DNA of 64,000 bases from Pempheris klunzingeri (Eukaryota; Chordata; Actinopteri; Acropomatiformes; Pempheridae), in contig NC_092020.1 in assembly GCF_042242105.1 (NCBI RefSeq), positions 13,085,288 through 13,149,287 of the forward strand, read 5' to 3'. The number at the start of each line of letters is the position of its first letter. The stretch's first letter is position 1. Below the pieces are notes generated by a model, which was not told the DNA's origin, made no database searches, and saw nothing but the letters and a program-made list of their open reading frames with translations. Of this stretch, positions 1 to 10,976 are shown piece by piece. A program made the position numbers and the translations under genes.

Positions 1-723
1 TTGTCTGCGCACACACACTTTTTACGGTAACACAGGATGCATATTTGCTGCATGCACATATACTTCTTGTCTTTCGTTTTCTTTCTCCCTCTCAATCAGT
101 CTTTCCTTTTTTTAGACAAACACACACACACACACCACTCTGGGGTGACTGGTGTTGTAAGTTGGCGTGAGTGTGTAGGTGATCTGGGTGTGATTACTGC
201 TTGGCTCTCAGACAGCTCTGATGATGACATTCAGTGCTTTGAGCTCCTCTGGCCTGGGCCCGCTCCAAACACAACCAGGCACTACACTCTCTCTACCTCG
301 CAACCATGCATACATGTGGCCTTGACACTACTGCAACACACACTCAGTGTAATGTACCTGATGTTCAACTGCACATTCAGATTCTGAGATGACAAAAAAC
401 ATATTAGCTGTGTACTTAGTGCTCCTTGAGGTCAAATGATGTGCCTCTCTACGTGTTTAAAAGTGAGATATGATTTCCAAGAGTGGTACCACCTCCGCTA
501 TCTTGCACACACTCTATATGCTCATCACTGCTATGTTGTTTACAAGAATCAGTGCAACCTGCTCCAATGTGTTGCTGCTCCTCAAATCTCTTCTACCTCT
601 CTGTGTTGTCACCGCCTCTGTCTGTATTCCATTTGCTCCTAGTGTCTGTTTGCCTCATTTAAATGCCAAGCTTAGGGAGCAGCTGTGTGTTGGATCGTTG
701 CTATCAAGACAGAGTCAACATGT

Positions 724-778
724 ACACACACACACACACACACACGCACACACGCACGCACACACACACACACACACC
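724..778. repeat. (CA)n microsatellite, imperfect
   Basis: An imperfect CA dinucleotide run interrupted by several CG units, typical of fish intergenic DNA. Confidence 0.95.
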
Positions 779-877
779 ATTCTCTCAGTTGTGGGGCTTC
801 ATGCCCAGATTGTGTTAATCCTCTCTGTCCTCCACATATTTCTCTACACCCATCAACGTCAACGCTGCTTTGATGAA

Positions 878-878
<1 letters not shown>

Positions 879-908
<30 letters not shown>
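879..908. repeat. (AC)n microsatellite
   Basis: An uninterrupted AC run of about 15 units, only about 100 bp after the preceding CA tract. Confidence 0.95.
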
Positions 909-910
<2 letters not shown>

Positions 911-2771
911 ACTACTCTCCATCATTATCATTGTTTCAGCTGGAGAAGAGTCAGCGCTTTTGTTTGTAATTACAGGGGTTTGAAGTGAAAGGCAAGAATT
1001 TTCAAGAAGGGAGAAGAGGATAGATGGAAAAGGGAAAAAAGAAAAAAGAAAGAGCAGGTCAGAAAAAAAACACACCAGCATGTCTGTGACATATTAGTCA
1101 CATTTTACCGTAATTGTTGTTCGACCCCATCCCACACTTGTAAAAAGAAGAAAAAAGAAATACTTTGGGAATGCGCTTTGCAGTGGATGGCTTCCAAGGT
1201 TTTGTCTGGTGTGTTCTGTACAAAGGGCAAAAGGAGCTTTGTGGCTGGCTGGTATGGCTTTAAAAACATTACAGCTATGGGTAGAGGCCTGTTCCGCTTC
1301 CTAAGCCTGGGGCTTCAGTTAGGATTGACCCCATCAAAGCGGAATATATTGTGCCATTTGTAGAGGTACTAAAGAGTCTTCAGCTGTAGTCTTTCAGTTT
1401 CCCTAAAATCAAAATGAATCCCTCAGTGCAAAACCCAAGATAAAGGAAACATAAAACCCACTTATTTCCCTTCCATCTGGACATGTGGTGATAAGCCAAC
1501 CTGAAGATCTTTAAGACAGAAAAACCAATTGATTGACCGATTGATTTACTTTTCAACAGAAGTATTGATTCAACATCAAAAAGAGTACGCCTGTCTGTCG
1601 GAGGCATACGCTTGTGTAACTGAGGCACAGAAATGTTCAAAACAATACTGCTGAGTGATGACAGGCACGTGGCACATGGCAACATCCACACAGCTTGCAG
1701 CGATCCCTCAGAGTTCATAAAACACAAGCCTTGTTAAAGCCTGCTCCCCCTCTGTGACGAGCAACCAAAGGTCACAGTTCAGGGATAAGGGTCGCCATTA
1801 GGGAGACTTACTGTAGTAATGCCATTAATCCTTCCACTTAGATTTTATATGCCTGGGATATTTTATCATGTCGGTTTTTGCACCTGGTGAGCTTTATGAG
1901 TCTATCTCATTCCCCTCTTTGATCCCTTGTTTCTTGGGCAATTCACACTTCCTCCTAAGTCATTTTCATCACACATATTTCAAACAACATCTTGGAAATG
2001 TGCACTGCTCCCACTTGTGTTTTGTGCACCGCCACATTTCTACAACAGTGAGAAACTGGTTTTACAAAAACACTGGAACTCACAGCTAAAAACATATGCA
2101 CAAAAAGCACAAGCACAGTCACAAACATCCTTATATACCACTGCTTTCAAACTCGCAGCGCTCGGGGAGGTGTGTGACCCATGTACGTCCTCTCCTGACT
2201 CCCAGTGTTGCCCAACAGGGAGTGTTTGTGTGGTATCCAAGGGCAACGGCTAGAGAGGGTGGGGGAGGCTGATGCAGAGAGGCAGGGCTGCAGCCACACT
2301 TTCTACTCTGGTTTGTTTGCATGTCTGATTGCTGTGTGTGTGTGCCTGCAGAGCATGCAGGTGGGCTTATGCACGATGTCATTGTGTGGCTATGTTTGTA
2401 TATGGCTGTGTGTGTGTGTATTTGTGCATGCATGTGTGTGCCTGAGCAGTGTGTGGAAAGTGTTGTTGTCTACAGACTAACTGTTACTGACAAGCACACA
2501 CTGACTACTGGAGTCAAAAAGTTAAACGCACTCTATGCTCTTTTCTCTCCCCGGAGGCTCCTTCTTTCTGCCTCTCTAACTTTTTCTCCTCCCATTTTTA
2601 TTTTCTATATTTTTCTCTCTGTCATACTCTCCTGCTTTTTCTCTCTCCCTTACGATTTCTTTCTTTTGCTCCCTTCTCCCTCCCTCCATCTCTGATGATT
2701 TTAGCAGAGGTGTGACTCATTGGGCATCGAGCCACAATGTCAGGTAGTGAGGGGAGGGCGGGATTGAGGTT

Positions 2772-2795
2772 GAGAGAGAGAGAGAGAGAGAGAGA
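2772..2795. repeat. (GA)n microsatellite
   Basis: A pure GA run of about 12 units inside a purine-rich segment (about 2740-2990) that is purine on the + strand and creates spurious Arg/Glu-rich open frames. Confidence 0.95.
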
Positions 2796-3456
2796 AAAAG
2801 ACAGAATGAGAGGGGAAAGAAGAGTTGTTTTAGAAATGGTGAGGTATAGTGCAAGGGGAGGTAAGAGATATGCAAAACGGAGAGGAATGTGCAAGAGGGA
2901 AAGAGTGAGAGTGAAAGAGGGAGGCTGGGGAGAGGGAGGGGTGTATAGTCAGCACAAGGAAAACATAAAAAAGGAGGGAAATGAATAATTTCTGCAAACG
3001 GTTTCCGTCACTTTTGAGTTTTTTCCTCGTTGCATGTTTTCTCGATTGTTGCTCATGTTTTGGCCATGCAGCGCACTCTGAGAGCTGACCAATGTGTTTA
3101 TGTGCAAACCTGTTCATGGGCAGGCCTCCATTCATGACTTTTTATGCTTTAAAGTAGCTAATTACCGAGGGGGTCATTAATATACGCCTGCCTCCCAATA
3201 AAAAGACCTGAAGGAAATGGAGAAGTGGAGGACGGAGAGATGGTTGGGTGAAGGGTGTAGAGGATGAAGGAATGGATGGAAAGAGGGGAAGTGGAGGTAG
3301 GGATGGGTGGAGAGGAGAGACAAAAGAGGACGTGGTGGTGTGATTATGAGGATGAGGGTTACACAGGCACAATCATGTTCATGTGGCTTGTCAATCAACT
3401 GTCTTTGTGGGCCCTAAGGCAGGGGCTCTCCACTCTCATCTCAGCCTTGGCACTCG

Positions 3457-3458
<2 letters not shown>

Positions 3459-3492
<34 letters not shown>
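3459..3492. repeat. (CA)n microsatellite
   Basis: A pure CA run of about 17 units. Confidence 0.95.
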
Positions 3493-3496
<4 letters not shown>

Positions 3497-3611
3497 ACAC
3501 ACAAACACTCTTGGCTGATGATACGGACATTCGGGTATTTTCTTCCTTGTGATGAGACATTGTACTGAATGATTTTGTTAAATTTGCCCAAAGGTTCAGG
3601 TCACCCTGAGG

Positions 3612-3663
3612 ACACACACATACACACACACTCATGCACACACACACACACACACACACACAC
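3612..3663. repeat. (CA)n microsatellite, imperfect
   Basis: A CA run with two short interruptions, about 120 bp from the previous CA tract. Confidence 0.95.
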
Positions 3664-4772
3664 TTGAGCTTTGACTTCTGTCCTCAGTAGACACTGCATT
3701 TGTGCCAGAGCCATGTCTCTGTCTCCTCTCTGTCTCCCTCCTCTCTTCCTTTTTCCCTTCCACATGTTTTTCTTCCCTCCCTCAAATCTCAGATCACCGT
3801 GTTGATAATCATGAGAAATTACAAACATTAAATTGTTAAATGCGACTGTACTGGCGATGTTGATGACTGCTGTTTTCTTCCTCCTGGACCAAACATTCCC
3901 ATGGTGTTGTTTGTGATGTTTCAGGTGTAGCTCAACTCAGCTCCCGAGAGCTTCTCCCAACACTGCCCCCCTCAGAACACTTTCTCTCACTGAACTGCCA
4001 TGCCATTACGCTCTTCCTCTATGTCTGCTTTATTTTGGGCAGAACACAAGAAAGTGTGGATGGACAAACAGTCAGTCAGCACACACAACCTGCTGCACTC
4101 ACTCCATCAAAACTACAATTCTACTTTGCAAGAATTTTGGTGTGGTGCTGTTATTACATCTTGGCGTGTGTACACACATTATGATTAATTGGTGATCAGC
4201 ATGATCCATCCAGTGCATTTCAGCAGTGGTGACAGAGGCATGGGGAAGATCAAAGTCATCCTGATAGATTGCTATCGCCACTCCCACCTGTTCCCCCTGG
4301 AATTTCCTCTCTTCCCAGCATGTGTGCATGCGCGTGCACGTCTGTTATGTCTATGAGACTGTTTGTGTTTCTGCATGTGTGCCTGAGTTTGCATCTGTTA
4401 CCAGGTGGACGTGGACCTGTGTGTGAGTGTGTGTGTGTGCATGTGTGTGTGTAGTCTGTTTCAACACGTCTGCAACTTGCGGGAATCTTATAATCTGAAG
4501 CTGGCATATGTGCTCATGTCTGTGTCTGTCTTGCCTTGCTCCACCTCTCTCTCTTTCTTTCTTTCTTTCTCTTTTTCTTTCACTCTTTGACAGCTCTAAT
4601 AAGTTCAGTAGATCAGGTTACACCCGTCTATACATGCCAACTTCTCCCTGTTTTTCTGTTCTTTCTCTAAATCTGTCCTCTTGCTTCTTTCTTTTGCCCG
4701 TTTCATATAAATGCTATGTCTCACCAACAGACAGTTTCTCACGAACATGAGGATACACACACATGCAGCAGA

Positions 4773-4804
<32 letters not shown>
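4773..4804. repeat. (CA)n microsatellite
   Basis: A pure AC/CA run of about 16 units. Confidence 0.95.
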
Positions 4805-4805
<1 letters not shown>

Positions 4806-5752
4806 TAACAGGGAGTGAGACACAGTGCATGCACGCACTGTCTCTGCAGGCCTCTCAGGTTGCTGACATTTTCCATTTTTGCGCATATAAAGTAATAATA
4901 ATAATATTAGTGGGTGTGACAGAGCAAGAGTCCATTCACTGCAACTGCCAGCCTCCTATAAATATCCCCCTTCTTCGGGGGAATCCGAGAAGCAGCAGAG
5001 ACCTTCAGTTTACACAGCTGAGGAGCATGTGGACGAAACCCTCTATTCCTCTCTCTTTCCCTATTTTTCCTCCCTCTCCTTTCCCCTATCCTTGCTCTTC
5101 ATTTTCCTATCACTTCACCACTCACTCTACGCTACGCTACTGTATGCCTTTTTTTTTTCTGTTCTCTTTCTTAGTCTCCTCTTATCTACCCTCACCTGCC
5201 TTCCTCTCCCATGATTTCTTGCACCTACCCCTCTGTCTTGTGTGACCTCCCACCTCTCCTCTCACCCTCACATCTCTCTCTTTCTGTTTATATCCTCTGA
5301 CAGATACTGTGGTGACACTTTGGGCAAGGTTCAGCACGTTATTATGGAAACTGCAGAGAGTGATGAGGTGAAGCTAATTGCAGGTGGAAGTCGTCTCACC
5401 CTCCCTTTCATCACGTCTCTGTGTTTTGTTGCCTCTTCAATGCCCTTTGCCCTCTGTCTCTCCCTCTCTCTGTCTCACACACACAGTCACATCTGCAGAA
5501 GTAATCAAAATATCCTCAAGGGCCATACATGCGCATACATACATCATAGCAAAGGAGGTTTACTCAATCACACACACACTTCATCACATATACATGGGTC
5601 TGACTTCGTGTGTGTGTGTGTCCGTGTGGGAGACACACAGGGAGGTAGGTGGAAATTGTATGCTACCCTGGCAGTCTTTTATTGGTCTTTAGCTCCTCCT
5701 AGTGGATTTTCTGTGTCAACGTGACAAAACGCCCAACACTTTCCTAAGAAGA

Positions 5753-5760
5753 TGACGTCA
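5753..5760. promoter_or_regulatory. CRE palindrome TGACGTCA
   Basis: This is a perfect cAMP-response element palindrome in the sequence GATGACGTCATT. It lies in a GC-richer segment (5680-5830) that separates the microsatellite zone from the CTCF-motif zone. No exon follows it convincingly, so a promoter role is not shown. Confidence 0.35.
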
Positions 5761-6171
5761 TTCTAAACTCGCCCGGTAGAGTTTGCAGAAAAGAGCCTTT
5801 TGAAGGCTTAATTGTGGTTTGTTTCATTATTGTGCGGAGCTGAATAAGCTGATCCTCTGCCGCATGCCACTGCTCGCTCCTATCAGTTATATGTGTCACC
5901 AGTCAGTAAATAAAATACACCAAAGTTTTAAACTGTTTGTCATCGGGTCTGAGTTACATATACCACGTGATCTGCAGCATCTATCCAGGAAGCGACGCAC
6001 CTGTCAGTCTGCCCCCCCGCCGAGGGATCTTTTAATCTCTAAACATGGATTAATTTACACGTCTCTGTGTCGTTATTATTTGCATTGTGTTTATTTAACT
6101 CAAGTTAATCAGACTTGTACATGTACATAGATTATTCATATACATAATAAAGTTGTACATGGGTGTTAACT

Positions 6172-6263
6172 GCATCGGTTTAGCTCAATGGTTACTTCTT
6201 ACCCTGAAGTTTCTACCCTGCTGTCCGCGGGCTGCGGGTTCAACCACGGGCGCTGTCCGATGT
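6172..6263 (+). other. tRNA-like sequence with A and B boxes (degenerate)
   Basis: The ends GCATCGG and CCGATGT could pair as a seven-base acceptor stem with one G-U. An A-box-like TAGCTCAATGG starts at 6181 and a B-box GGTTCAACC lies near 6237-6245. The T-arm flanks do not pair well and the body is about 92 bases, so this is more likely a decayed tRNA or tRNA-derived SINE head than a working tRNA. I cannot assign an anticodon. Confidence 0.25.
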
Positions 6264-6559
6264 TTTCCTTTATTCTTCTATAGGGCTCTTTACCTTAGAA
6301 TTACAAGCTAAAAAGCGTATTGTCACACCAAAAAGTTGTTTCTGTGGAGAGATAACCCACTATGGTCGTGTTATTACAGCACAAGAGCGTGAGCCCACAT
6401 CATGGACCTTCACATCACTTTCATGTAAGAATGTGCTTTTCCCAGCATCATGAATAAAACCATTAAAACACGTTCCTACTGTTCTGGTTTGGAGAAATAA
6501 CATTTCACTGCACGTCTTGTTTTGGACGTGTTGAGCAGCACAGGATTACAGGTTTGTCT

Positions 6560-6575
6560 CCAGTAGAGGTCGCTG
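6560..6575 (+). promoter_or_regulatory. CTCF-type motif
   Basis: CCAGTAGAGGTCGCTG agrees with the CTCF core CCASYAGRKGGCRSYR at 15 of 16 positions. It also resembles the CGCT boxes upstream of the variable exons in this cluster, but no variable exon follows. Confidence 0.5.
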
Positions 6576-7129
6576 TAAAATGGCTCGACATTTTAGAACT
6601 GGTGCTCTTATGGTTTTACCTGCACCTAAATCCACTGTAAGGTGAGGTTGCTCTGTCTAATAAGAGAGAAAAGTAAAATTATACTGTTGCGTGCTGGTAT
6701 ACAGACACAGTCAATGTTAAAAACAAACAAAGTGAAGTTGTCAGTTCTCAGTGTGAGCAATTTGTGTTTTTCTACTGTTCTGATGTTTATTAATCAAATA
6801 AATCAGTTTCATCAACTCTAGAAATAGAATAAAACTGTATCACGCGCACGCAGAATGTACCATATGTACGTAGGCTGCCAATAAATAATGCAACAGTTAC
6901 ACAACATCATTATCACTAATCATAGAAATACTAATAGAAAGATAGAAAAGATAAAGTTAGCACTTTAGAGGACCATTTGCTCATCAGTTTATTTTTCAAC
7001 TGATGAACAATGATTTAGAAAACGTCTCTCAAACACATGTTAATAAATCAAACAATACATTAGATTACAGAATAAACGCTGCTTGGTGTCCACAGTCTTC
7101 AGACACATAACCGTTATGTTGATCAATAT

Positions 7130-7145
7130 CCAGTAGATGGCGCTC
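7130..7145 (+). promoter_or_regulatory. CTCF-type motif
   Basis: CCAGTAGATGGCGCTC agrees with the CTCF core at 15 of 16 positions and is in the same orientation as the sites at 6560 and 8101. It is followed by AAGATCAC within a few bases, a string shared with the 8101 site. Confidence 0.6.
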
Positions 7146-8100
7146 TAAGATCACGTAATAAAAAAACTCCAGACAATAAATAGTGGCCTCTGATGGGGAC
7201 ATGGTGACAAATACAGAAATTTAATTGACAAATCCTAATTGGAGCCTTGGGCCATCTCAGATAATTAGCTTTTACTGCGTTTTCCCTCTGTTTTCTTATT
7301 AAACATGCCTTTGAGAAGAAAAGCCTTCTGTGAATTTTATATAATCTTATTTGCTTTAATTGACGACAGTGTAGACTATCTGTACAACACTTTATATGCT
7401 CAACCCATTCTTAGTCATATGTTTAATGTATAAATGTCTGTTTATTGAATATTATTGATTTTTCAAAATCATTGTTATTGTTTTCAATACACTACAGAGT
7501 ATGATTTCCCAAATGAACCTGATGAAGACTGTAGGCTGAAACACTCTGAGATATAAAGGGCTTTTAAGCAAAGTGTGGACCAGAGACAACAAAACTCTGG
7601 ATTTATAGCAGCTTTTGTTGAGTGGTGGGTTTTAATGTTGTATAGTTTTATAGCGGTGACAGACTAATCCTGTGTTTAGTGGCTGTGAAAAACTAGTACC
7701 CAGTGATTATGAATCTGTAGGAGTTTTATTTGGAAAAATCAGTACTGTGACATTCTGAAGAAATTCTGACTATATTTATTATAAACGTCACTCACTTAAC
7801 TTACGTTGTCTTTGTTTATCTGTACGTCTATATTTGTATCTTCCTGTAAATTTGTTCTCTATATGATTTATACTGAGAAAATCTGGTTCAATTTCATTTT
7901 GTGTGTCTACATGCTTGGCCAGTAAAGTAGTAATATGATTCTATATTGATAAGTTAAGAGGTAAGAGAATAAAAACTGTACTTTCTGCACTGCTAAATCT
8001 AACCCTCCGACTGATTAACACCCTCTTGCTGAGAGACGTCACTGAGATTACAGAAGGCGTACTTATTTCCACATATCTTTATTACATTATCGGTCATTAC

Positions 8101-8116
8101 CCAGTAGGTGGCGCCA
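8101..8116 (+). promoter_or_regulatory. CTCF-type motif, full consensus match
   Basis: CCAGTAGGTGGCGCCA agrees with the CTCF core CCASYAGRKGGCRSYR at all 16 positions. With the sites at 6560 and 7130 it forms a three-site, same-orientation series upstream of the first protocadherin gene. CTCF is known to organise clustered Pcdh loci, so a boundary or enhancer-anchor role is plausible. Confidence 0.65.
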
Positions 8117-8199
8117 CAAGATCACCGTTGAAATGAAATGCTTCAGCTGGCCTTGGCTGGTGCACATAGTGGGTCAAATTAAACGTAACATTTACATGC

Positions 8200-10560
8200 C
8201 CAGCTGAGATTTCTTAAGAGAAAGTAAACGAAACATAGATTCAAGTGTGTGCAGCAATAAAGAAAAGTTTGCTACCATTATTCCTCCACCATCCTTGATC
8301 CACCCATGGCTGGCCTCTCCTCCTGTGACTCTCCCTTCAGGCGGTGGAGTACCGGGTCACGGTCAGGTGGCTGTTGAGCGGTAGTTCAGAGAAAGTAATG
8401 GCTCTTTCTGTCGGACAATGGGGTGAGCGAGGCGATAGGGGCGGATGAGACCGGCTTAATGCTCCGTGTAATGCATGTTAATGTAACAGGCACCAAGGGA
8501 CCACCGGCCGGAGTGCTTTGGGATTATTTATCAGAAAACATTTGTATTCTTCCGTCGGAGAACGGTTGATCCCGGATAGCTGCACACTAATCCTTCACTC
8601 CGTTAATTAAAAAGAAGGGGAAAGCAATGGAACTGGTGGTGGTGATTTTTTTTTCCTTATCTTTTCCAGAAATGTAATCATTTCTGGAGAAGCTTAACCA
8701 TCTGCTTGAGGTTAAGTCTGCAAGCAGATTGTGTTTTCTGCTTATTTAAACCTGGGGATTTTATTTATTTATTTATTTTTTTCCTGAAAAGGGGAGGGTG
8801 TTCCATTTCTGGGGCTGCTTGTTGGAGAGATGGGTCAGGACAATTTCTGTGCCCGGGGAAAGTATAAGTGATACTTGTTATGTAACATCTTATTCCACAA
8901 TGGGCATTTAAATAATTTGCCAGCATTGCAGTTCAGAAATAAGTCGTGACCTTTTTTTATCCACCCACTTTAAATACCAGACCGAGCATGAATTATACAT
9001 CCCACCTCCACTCCCTGATTCCTAAAGTTATTCTCTTAAAAGAGAAACGCCACAAACAACCACAGTCTCCGAGCTGAAGTATTCCCACAAGCCCTGTTTG
9101 ATATTTTCAAGTGAAGAGATGAAAACAACATTAGACATCAGCGTGTCTTGGTTTCCCTGATCAGTCTCACAGAGGACCAACCATCAACACTATTTTCGAC
9201 AGAGGATGCAATCCTCTGGTTTTTTGGGGCAGTTTAACATAAAATGTAGCGTGTAGTGTAAAAGAAAATGCTGCCCCTAGGAAGTAGAAATATTTGTTCT
9301 CTCTTTCTCTCTCATCTCTTTCTTGCCTTAATTCTTCTTTTCTTTAGTGGTTAACAAGCCCAGCGCTGCCCGGGGGCCAAGGCTGTGTCGTCAGTCCCAA
9401 GAAGAGACTTTCAGATTTCAAGCCACCATTTTACATTAGGATGCCACTCGTGTCTGTCTGGAGACGAACCCGAATTCACAAAGGCATCCTTTAGTTTCTC
9501 TCTCTCACTCTCTCTGTCCCTCTCTCTGTGGTTCACTGGTTGTCTAACTGAGCAGGATTAACAGGAAGAAGATTAGATCTGAACAAACATGTGCCGCACT
9601 CTAAAGACGTCCGAGTTGTCCTCTTTGTCCTATAACAACTACAGTGCTCAGTGGCAGCGTTGTCATCTGCTGAACTCACTTCTCGGATTTGATTTTAGTC
9701 CTCGAAAACATCCCTCAGTTTTCATGTTCGCCTTTTTCTGTCATCTCTAAACTCCAAACATCACCTATGGGATATTCACCTAATCCCAACTATAATACCT
9801 GATTAGAGACGAGTATGATTAAGGATTTATGACATCGCTTTTATGTTGATTATGTTGATACATGTTCCGGCCAACTTAAGTGAATTAAAGTCGTGTAATG
9901 CGTATTTATATGACAGTATCACCCGCTCGTGATTGTCACTGTAATCATTTTAAGCTCTAAAATGTAGCTCGCACTCATTTAAATATTGATTAAAATGGAA
10001 TATCCTGACCCATCAAAGATTCTTTTTGTAAAACCCAATTTCGTGTGATGATTAATGAATGGGACTGTTTTTGCAATGTGGGCATTCATCTTCAAAGGGC
10101 TCTCATTAAAAAGCATTATAGGATCCCAGGAGCCTACTGGCAGTGGCCACTGGCTCATTTGAGGCAAAGCGGAGGAGCTCTTCGGCCTGTGTGTTTATTC
10201 TTTCTGGATTGCGACATGTAACAGTGGAAGCCCCGAGGAACAGTTTATTCTTTTTTTCAGAAGCTATAATGGGAGTTAGGATAAATCAAAGCAAAATGAT
10301 GTTAGCCACCACTGCCGTCCCCGGGCTGTAGGGCACAGTGGTCACCATGACAAATCCCTGTCCATCCTCATCTGTGAAATGCAGCCTAGAAAATGACACC
10401 CACAACACAATTTGCCCCCTAATCCAAATCTGGCTCTGACGTCTGGTGTTAAATTTACGCCTTCTCGTCTGTTTAATGGGTCAGAGGAACAGACATGAGG
10501 ATGTGAAAGGGTTAAACGTCTCTAGTAATTAGAGTCGCACTTCGCGTCGGCGTCCTCCAA
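8200..10560. other. Gene-free, non-repetitive block; candidate conserved noncoding DNA
   Basis: There is no convincing open frame or repeat here. Several stretches have balanced base composition and homeobox-type ATTA/TAAT motifs, notably 8330-8620 and 10,090-10,250. They look unlike the AT-rich neutral sequence elsewhere in the window. Calling them conserved noncoding elements is inference only, because conservation cannot be judged from one sequence. Confidence 0.3.
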
Positions 10561-10561
10561 T

Positions 10562-10583
10562 ACGTAGCTAAGAGAAGCTACGT
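10562..10583. repeat. Short perfect inverted repeat (8-bp arms)
   Basis: ACGTAGCT at 10,562-10,569 is repeated inverted as AGCTACGT at 10,576-10,583 with a six-base spacer. It sits about 400 bp before the first protocadherin ATG and directly before a run of 16 C. Confidence 0.6.
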
Positions 10584-10586
10584 TCA

Positions 10587-10656
10587 CCCCCCCCCCCCCC
10601 CCACCCCTCTCCCTTTTCCCTCTCTCTCTCACTCACACACACACACACACACACAC
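10587..10656. repeat. Poly-C, CT and (CA)n tracts
   Basis: A run of 16 C (10,587-10,602) is followed by CT repeats and a CA run (10,634-10,656). All are within 400 bp of the downstream gene start. Confidence 0.9.
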
Positions 10657-10729
10657 TCGCCTCCCCACCAGCTCTTCCGAGTGTCTAATACACTGGAAAA
10701 TCAAAGCACAAGCCTCCCCCGTTCACACA

Positions 10730-10745
10730 CCACCAGTGTTGCGCG
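10730..10745 (+). promoter_or_regulatory. Possible promoter CGCT/CTCF-like box of the first Pcdh gene
   Basis: CCACCAGTGTTGCGCG lies about 245 bp before the ATG, the same spacing (227-293 bp) at which the CGCT-type boxes precede the variable exons downstream. Its match to the CTCF core is only partial (the first seven bases agree). Confidence 0.3.
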
Positions 10746-10976
10746 TGGAGCACAACAGAGAGGGAGAGAGGTGTTTTCACTCTCCTCTCCTCTCCCGTCC
10801 CCTCAGCTTAACTATCCAGTAAAGTTATCCGTACACTTAGATGTTACGAACTTAGATTTGAATATATATTTTTTCATTTGGGACAGACTTTTTGTATGTA
10901 CTTTTTAGCTGTACAGCCGGATGGCTTTATGAGGCGAAAGATGTCTTGGTGAGGTGATTTTACGCACGCGGCTGAG

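Larger units (their letters stand above)
1..5680. other. Gene-free, microsatellite-rich flank
   Basis: I find no credible gene in this stretch. Its open frames are short, begin or end in CA/GT, GA or pyrimidine-rich tracts, occur on both strands at once and show no recognisable domain. It contains at least six simple repeats, listed separately, and long CT-rich segments around 2560-2700 and 5040-5290. It probably is the intergenic flank upstream of the protocadherin cluster. Confidence 0.6.

Noticed and set aside
470-988. 172-codon + strand frame with His-Thr repeats
   Set aside because: It is driven by CA microsatellites, and the same region is open on the minus strand as Cys-Val repeats.
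2737-2988. Arg/Glu-rich small protein
   Set aside because: It is the translation of a GA-rich purine tract without domain or splice context.
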